A DNA stretch of 64,000 nt from Chrysopilus asiliformis (taxonomy: Eukaryota > Arthropoda > Insecta > Diptera > Rhagionidae): contig OZ035962.1 in NCBI GenBank assembly GCA_964034945.1, forward strand, positions 81,613,942-81,677,941, in the 5' to 3' direction. Shown here piece after piece: positions 60,079-64,000 of this stretch. Every line of letters starts with the position of its first letter. Positions within the stretch are counted from its first letter, which is position 1. The notes beneath the pieces were generated by a model. That model saw nothing but the letters and a program-made list of their open reading frames with translations. It searched no databases and was not told where the DNA came from. Both the position numbers and the translations under genes were made by a program.

Positions 60079-62204
60079 TATCTCGACGACCGTTAAGGAT
60101 ACGTAAAAACCGTCAAGGTAAAAATGAAGGAAATTTTATTTTCTTTGAATTTGGTTTTATGCATTTTTTTCAAAACGCATAGCTTCCCAAAAATTTTCGA
60201 AAAACTTGAATTATTTTAAAATATGTTAATAGCCGCTAGAGATACGTAAAAACCGTAAAAGCAAAAAGTGTGGAAAATTTTCTATGCTTAAAATTTTATA
60301 TTTTTTTTTCCAAAAGCGCTAGATTTCCCAAAATTAAAAAAAAACGATTATTTTTTCAAAAAAAAAGGAGTTTGAGATACCCGTTATAGCTAACATTACT
60401 CTTTCAAAAGTTGATATAAAACTACAATTTTCGTAAAACTCAAAAAATTTCAAGTCGCAAGCTCAACGCGTTCTCCAGTTTTTTAACATACGTAAAACGG
60501 ACACACCGACAGACAAATAAAAAAAACGTTCAGAAAGTGTCTCTTTGCCCTCGTTCTCAAACCAGTCTTCAAATACTCTACATGAAGTCAGAGAAAATGT
60601 TTGTGAAAAAAAATCAGTTTGTTTGGGAGGGGAAGGATTGGTCCGATTTCCCCCTTCAAGAACTTAGTCTCGTCAATCAGGAAAACGCAACTATACAAAA
60701 TTTCAACTCTCTAGCTCAGTTCTTCCGAAAGTTATGATGTTCACGAACAGACGAACGAATAGCGGATATCAAAATCTTTTGTCATCTTTAACACCATGGT
60801 GTAGTTCATTTTTGTATCCGACAATTGAATTAATGCGTTACAAAAGATATACTAAATCTAATATAATGATATATCCTAAATGATATATCATATAGTTTAA
60901 TAAAAGTTCAATACAAAAAGCTCATTAAAAATTCTGATACTAGTGAAAGTTTGCTGCAAATAAATTGTCGATGAAATACGGCCCAGCGCCACCAGTAGTA
61001 GAAGTATTAAAAAACTTAAATATTTTCGTATAACTTTATTTTGAGATTTAAAATTATAATATATGGGTTAAAGATTGATTTATTCTTAAATAAAATTTTA
61101 AATTAAGCAATATTAGGTAATTAATTAGGATATAAACAAAGAACTTAGTTCTTATTGGCATTTGGAAAGGAATGTTAACAATAAATTTATAAAGAAACAA
61201 ACCATTTTACATTCATAATGTCCCAATCTTTTTAAGTAAATATTATTTTGATTTTATTTACACGGTGAAGTCAAATGATCTTTCATGATGTATGCTTTTT
61301 AGTAGTTTAATAGTTTAACATGCTGTTCTTTAAGCAAAAAAAAGCAAAAAGTTTCAAGCAAAAATAAGTTCAAAAAATTTCAAGAAAAAAATTACATTAA
61401 CAAAAATTGAAAACGAATTTAAAGTTTTCCATTAAAAAAACGTAAACAAATCAATATATAAATAGCAAATTGTATACACTTTCATTATTATATATTTAAA
61501 TGGGATTTATTTTATTTGATTGTTGATTTTGTTTTCACATTTGTTTTTTTTTTTTTAATATTTTGACTTCACCATTGAAATCCGAGAATATTTTGGGGCG
61601 GGTCGCTTCACAGCTTTCACGTTATTTTCATATATTTTCGACGCTGAAATTAATTTAGTTTTAATTTATTTTTACCATTACTATTTTAAATAGATGGTTC
61701 TTAGATAGTTTTCTTTGAATTTGTATAAAATTTCGATTTTTTTTTGCAGTAAGAAAAATAATGTTTTTAAAGTGAAAATTATCTTGGAGACTCAAATTAA
61801 ATTTACATCTAGAAAATTACAAACAACAATTAGGTTTTTTTACTCGTTTTAAATTCTTTTTTTTGCCACCAATTAGTTTTGTTTTAATTGGAAATCCGTT
61901 TTTGCTTTAATTTTTCTACCGGAATCCAAAGTCCCAGTACTGTGATTTTTAATCAAATTTACATCAAAGAATGAATATAAATTTCAAATCAAACCAAACC
62001 AATTTTTATAGATGATGTGTGTAAATACGTATGGATTTGATTGTGTTTTAATTTTCTACTTTTGTGTATTAATCCAAATATTTTCGTGATATTGCGATTT
62101 TATATCGATTTGTGGCTTTACGTTTACTAATAAATTTTCTAAATGTTTTAGGTGTGAAATTCATTGAAATAAAAATAAATTAAGAATATATGCATTTCCT
62201 CCTT
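60079..62204. other. AT-rich intergenic DNA
   Basis: No gene is supported. Phrases of the dispersed repeats occur at about 60100-60800 (for example GGAAGGATTGGTCCGATT). From about 60850 the sequence is A/T-rich and could include the 3' UTR of the minus-strand gene whose coding end is at 62301 or 62205. Confidence 0.4.
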
Positions 62205-62559
62205 CTACGATAACGGAGCGCCATGAAACTCGGGAGCGGTGCCTCTTCCTCGGCCACGGCCGCGACCACGACCTCTGCCACGCCCCCTACCCCGCCCGCG
62301 TCACCTTCGTCCATCCCCCATGCCAACAAGGTCTGCAACAAAAATGATAATCAATTTTTTTTTCAAAAAATTTCATTTTGACGTTTTTTATTTGAAAAAA
62401 ATCCACGTTTGTCGTGTTTTTCAAAATTTACTCACCTATATTGCTGGTTGTTTTCTCAAGATATGCTAACGGACCTTGTAGCACATTTGAGCCTTGGTTG
62501 AAAGCCCCTCTTCCACCGACCGGGCCACCCTGTTGCATGTACATTTGTTGAGCGCCAAC
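62205..62559 (-). CDS. last two exons of an unrecognised RG-repeat protein
   Basis: The upstream exon is 62559-62436 (41 codons plus one base: QQMYMQQGGPVGGRG, NVLQGPLAYLEKTTSNI). The final exon starts at 62332. Splice borders (GGTGAG donor, TTTGTTGCAG acceptor) and phase agree, giving DLVGMGDGRR and then UGA at 62303-62301. The same frame continues for 31 codons: ten perfect Arg-Gly pairs, then TAPEFHGAPLS and TAG at 62207-62205. Arg and Gly codons vary freely along the repeat, which favours selection on protein rather than a simple DNA repeat. RG-rich tails are common in RNA-binding proteins and are arginine-methylation targets. The UGA is followed by C, a context known to favour readthrough. 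Earlier exons lie beyond 62559, probably outside the window. I do not recognise the family. Confidence 0.65.
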
Positions 62560-62562
62560 CTT

Positions 62563-64000
62563 TAGATTCAAAATTTTTAAAAAATATGCAATTAGTTCTG
62601 GATTTTAAATATTTAAATTTGTAGCATTTCAAATATGTATATTTTGCTCATAAAAAAACAAGAATTGAATGACTTTAATAAATAAACTGATGAATTTAGG
62701 GTTATCTGCTTTAGGCTGTATCCGTTCCATAGATATACTAGATCGCTCGATTTGCTGTCTCAAATGGTCCCATTTCAATACAGTTCAGTGAATCAAAACG
62801 AGTCAAGTAAGAGCAAGATAACCGTATGAAAATAAATATACTCCTCGCGTTTAAACCGTGAGCTGTCAAAGGAAAATAGACTTTCGGAATGGTGTTGGCA
62901 CCTAAAGTTATTTGTTTGCGCCTAAAGTTAGTCTCAAACTTGTGAAATTTGAATTTCGCGGCAAACTAAATTTGAATTTCGCGACCTTATACAGTTCAGT
63001 GGATGCGTTCAAGTACGATAAAGAGGGAAATACTTTTGGGACCATTTTTCAGCAGAGCTTTGTATGGTGACAGTTGTTCTATGTTATATAGTTCTGTGAT
63101 CCGTTCCAAGTGCGCAAGGAAAATTCGTAATGAAATTTAGGTGTGAAATAAAAATTGATGGCCTCGTTTTTGTAAAAAGTGCGTACACTCAGTGGTCATA
63201 TCCAAAGGATTTGCAATGTGAATGGCTAAGAAAGAATTTTTAACTTTCGGTGTCCTAAAAAGATCTCCAAATATTTAAGTGGGGCCCAAAGTTTTACGCT
63301 GTGTTGTGCGACTGGCACCAGAAGGCAATATCAGAATATTTTTAGTATTTAAGTTTTTCTTTTGGTGGTTGTAGTGTGATATACGTCACACTATTTTTTT
63401 GTTTTCTGAACCGACTCTTCCCATTTGTCAGGCTTTTTCGCAATTTTTTGTATGAAGTTTAGTACCACTGTTAAACTTCCGCAGAACTTCCTCCCCTAAA
63501 TCAAGTTTTTTTTATAAACAGTCCCTTGCCTCATTGTTACTGGTAATAAAATACTAATAAATATAATCGCTTGTTAAAATAGCCGCTACTAACATCGTGT
63601 GAACTGATTGAATTAATCTATTAAAAGGCAATAGTCAAGAACCAAAATGATTTTTTAAATAACAACGAGCGAGCATATCGTGCCTTGATTCTTATCTTGT
63701 ACCAAACTCCAAAACGTAGTTTTGAGATAATCAACTTTTAAGCTTTGAGGGGCAAATTGCGGAAAAACTGTTCGAAAAAGTGGCGACTTTTTTTTATTTT
63801 CTTGCAAAACTATTAATCCTGAAACTAATTTACGGCAACATATTTTCGACGCAGCCATATTTTAAGAGTAACAGGCCACCGATTATGGAATCCGCCGCTT
63901 TGGTGGCGGATTTGCATTTTCGTATTATAGAATCCGCTTTCGCAACGCGGATCGGATTTGAAAAACAGAAGCGGATGGGATTTGAATACGATCCGCGGCG
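62563..64000. other. intron or intergenic DNA at right edge
   Basis: No further exon of the RG-repeat gene is convincing. About 62690-63110 contains paired blocks (ATACAGTTCAGTG at 62778 and 62991; GGACCATTT/GGTCCCATTT) that look like a decayed inverted element. The last 110 bp have repeated GAATCCGC/GCGGAT motifs and may be the start of another element that runs off the window. Confidence 0.4.

Noticed and set aside
62205..62332. RG tail as SmD1 or LSm4
   Set aside because: The upstream exon (MYMQQGGP, PLAYLEKTTSNI) does not match any Sm protein I know, so no name is given.
62239..62469. plus-strand frame with Pro-Arg repeats
   Set aside because: Complement of the Arg-Gly repeat; the minus strand has matching splice sites and phase, the plus strand has none.
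1..64000. tRNA, rRNA, snRNA genes or CRISPR arrays
   Set aside because: I looked for tRNA A/B-box pairs and for regular spacer-repeat arrays by eye and found none convincing; a covariance-model scan would be decisive.

Overview
The window is AT-rich animal nuclear DNA, most likely from an insect and probably a fly or midge. Genes have GT-AG introns, often only 49-115 bp long, sparse coding, and many short terminal-inverted-repeat (TIR) transposons. The taxon is inferred from gene structure and protein resemblance. An intact COP1 argues against Drosophila, which as I recall lacks that gene.

Four conserved protein-coding genes are clear: an ALKBH6-type dioxygenase (+, 26931-27893, four exons); THO complex subunit 7 (-, 31929-31153, three exons); an M17 leucyl aminopeptidase of the LAP3 type (+, 32801-57651, seven exons whose phases join into a 511-residue protein); and the E3 ubiquitin ligase COP1 (+, 43067-45079, one uninterrupted 670-codon frame). 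THOC7 and LAP3 are divergent, with 871 bp between start codons. COP1 lies in the same orientation inside the 21.8 kb second intron of LAP3, so transcription of the aminopeptidase must pass through the ligase gene. Two weaker gene pieces are an unrecognised spliced pair near 1.8-2.5 kb and, at the right edge on the minus strand, the last two exons of an unrecognised protein. In the latter a UGA stop is followed in frame by ten perfect Arg-Gly pairs.

The rest is mostly transposon debris. There is an apparently intact Tc1-like DD34E transposon (39143-40753), a PIF/Harbinger deletion derivative with a remnant transposase frame (10812-11444), two pogo-like non-autonomous elements (19514-20221 and 58034-60078), a Tc1 relic (46473-46838), piggyBac-like TTAA elements, a hAT-like composite foldback (16546-17149), and several long near-perfect hairpins (11.5, 29.8, 35.4, 41.1 and 49.7 kb). 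Dispersed degenerate repeats carrying GACAGACGGACAG-type tracts recur throughout.

Layout: 1-10.8 kb, one unrecognised gene piece plus repeats; 10.8-26.9 kb, transposon-rich intergenic DNA; 26.9-33.4 kb, ALKBH6, THOC7 and the first LAP3 exons; 33.4-55.2 kb, the giant intron with repeats, the Tc1 transposon, COP1 and more elements; 55.2-57.7 kb, the rest of LAP3; 57.7-62.2 kb, a pogo-like element and AT-rich spacer; 62.2-64 kb, the RG-repeat gene end. The four conserved genes belong to unrelated processes (dioxygenase, mRNA export, peptide turnover, ubiquitination), and no shared pathway is implied.
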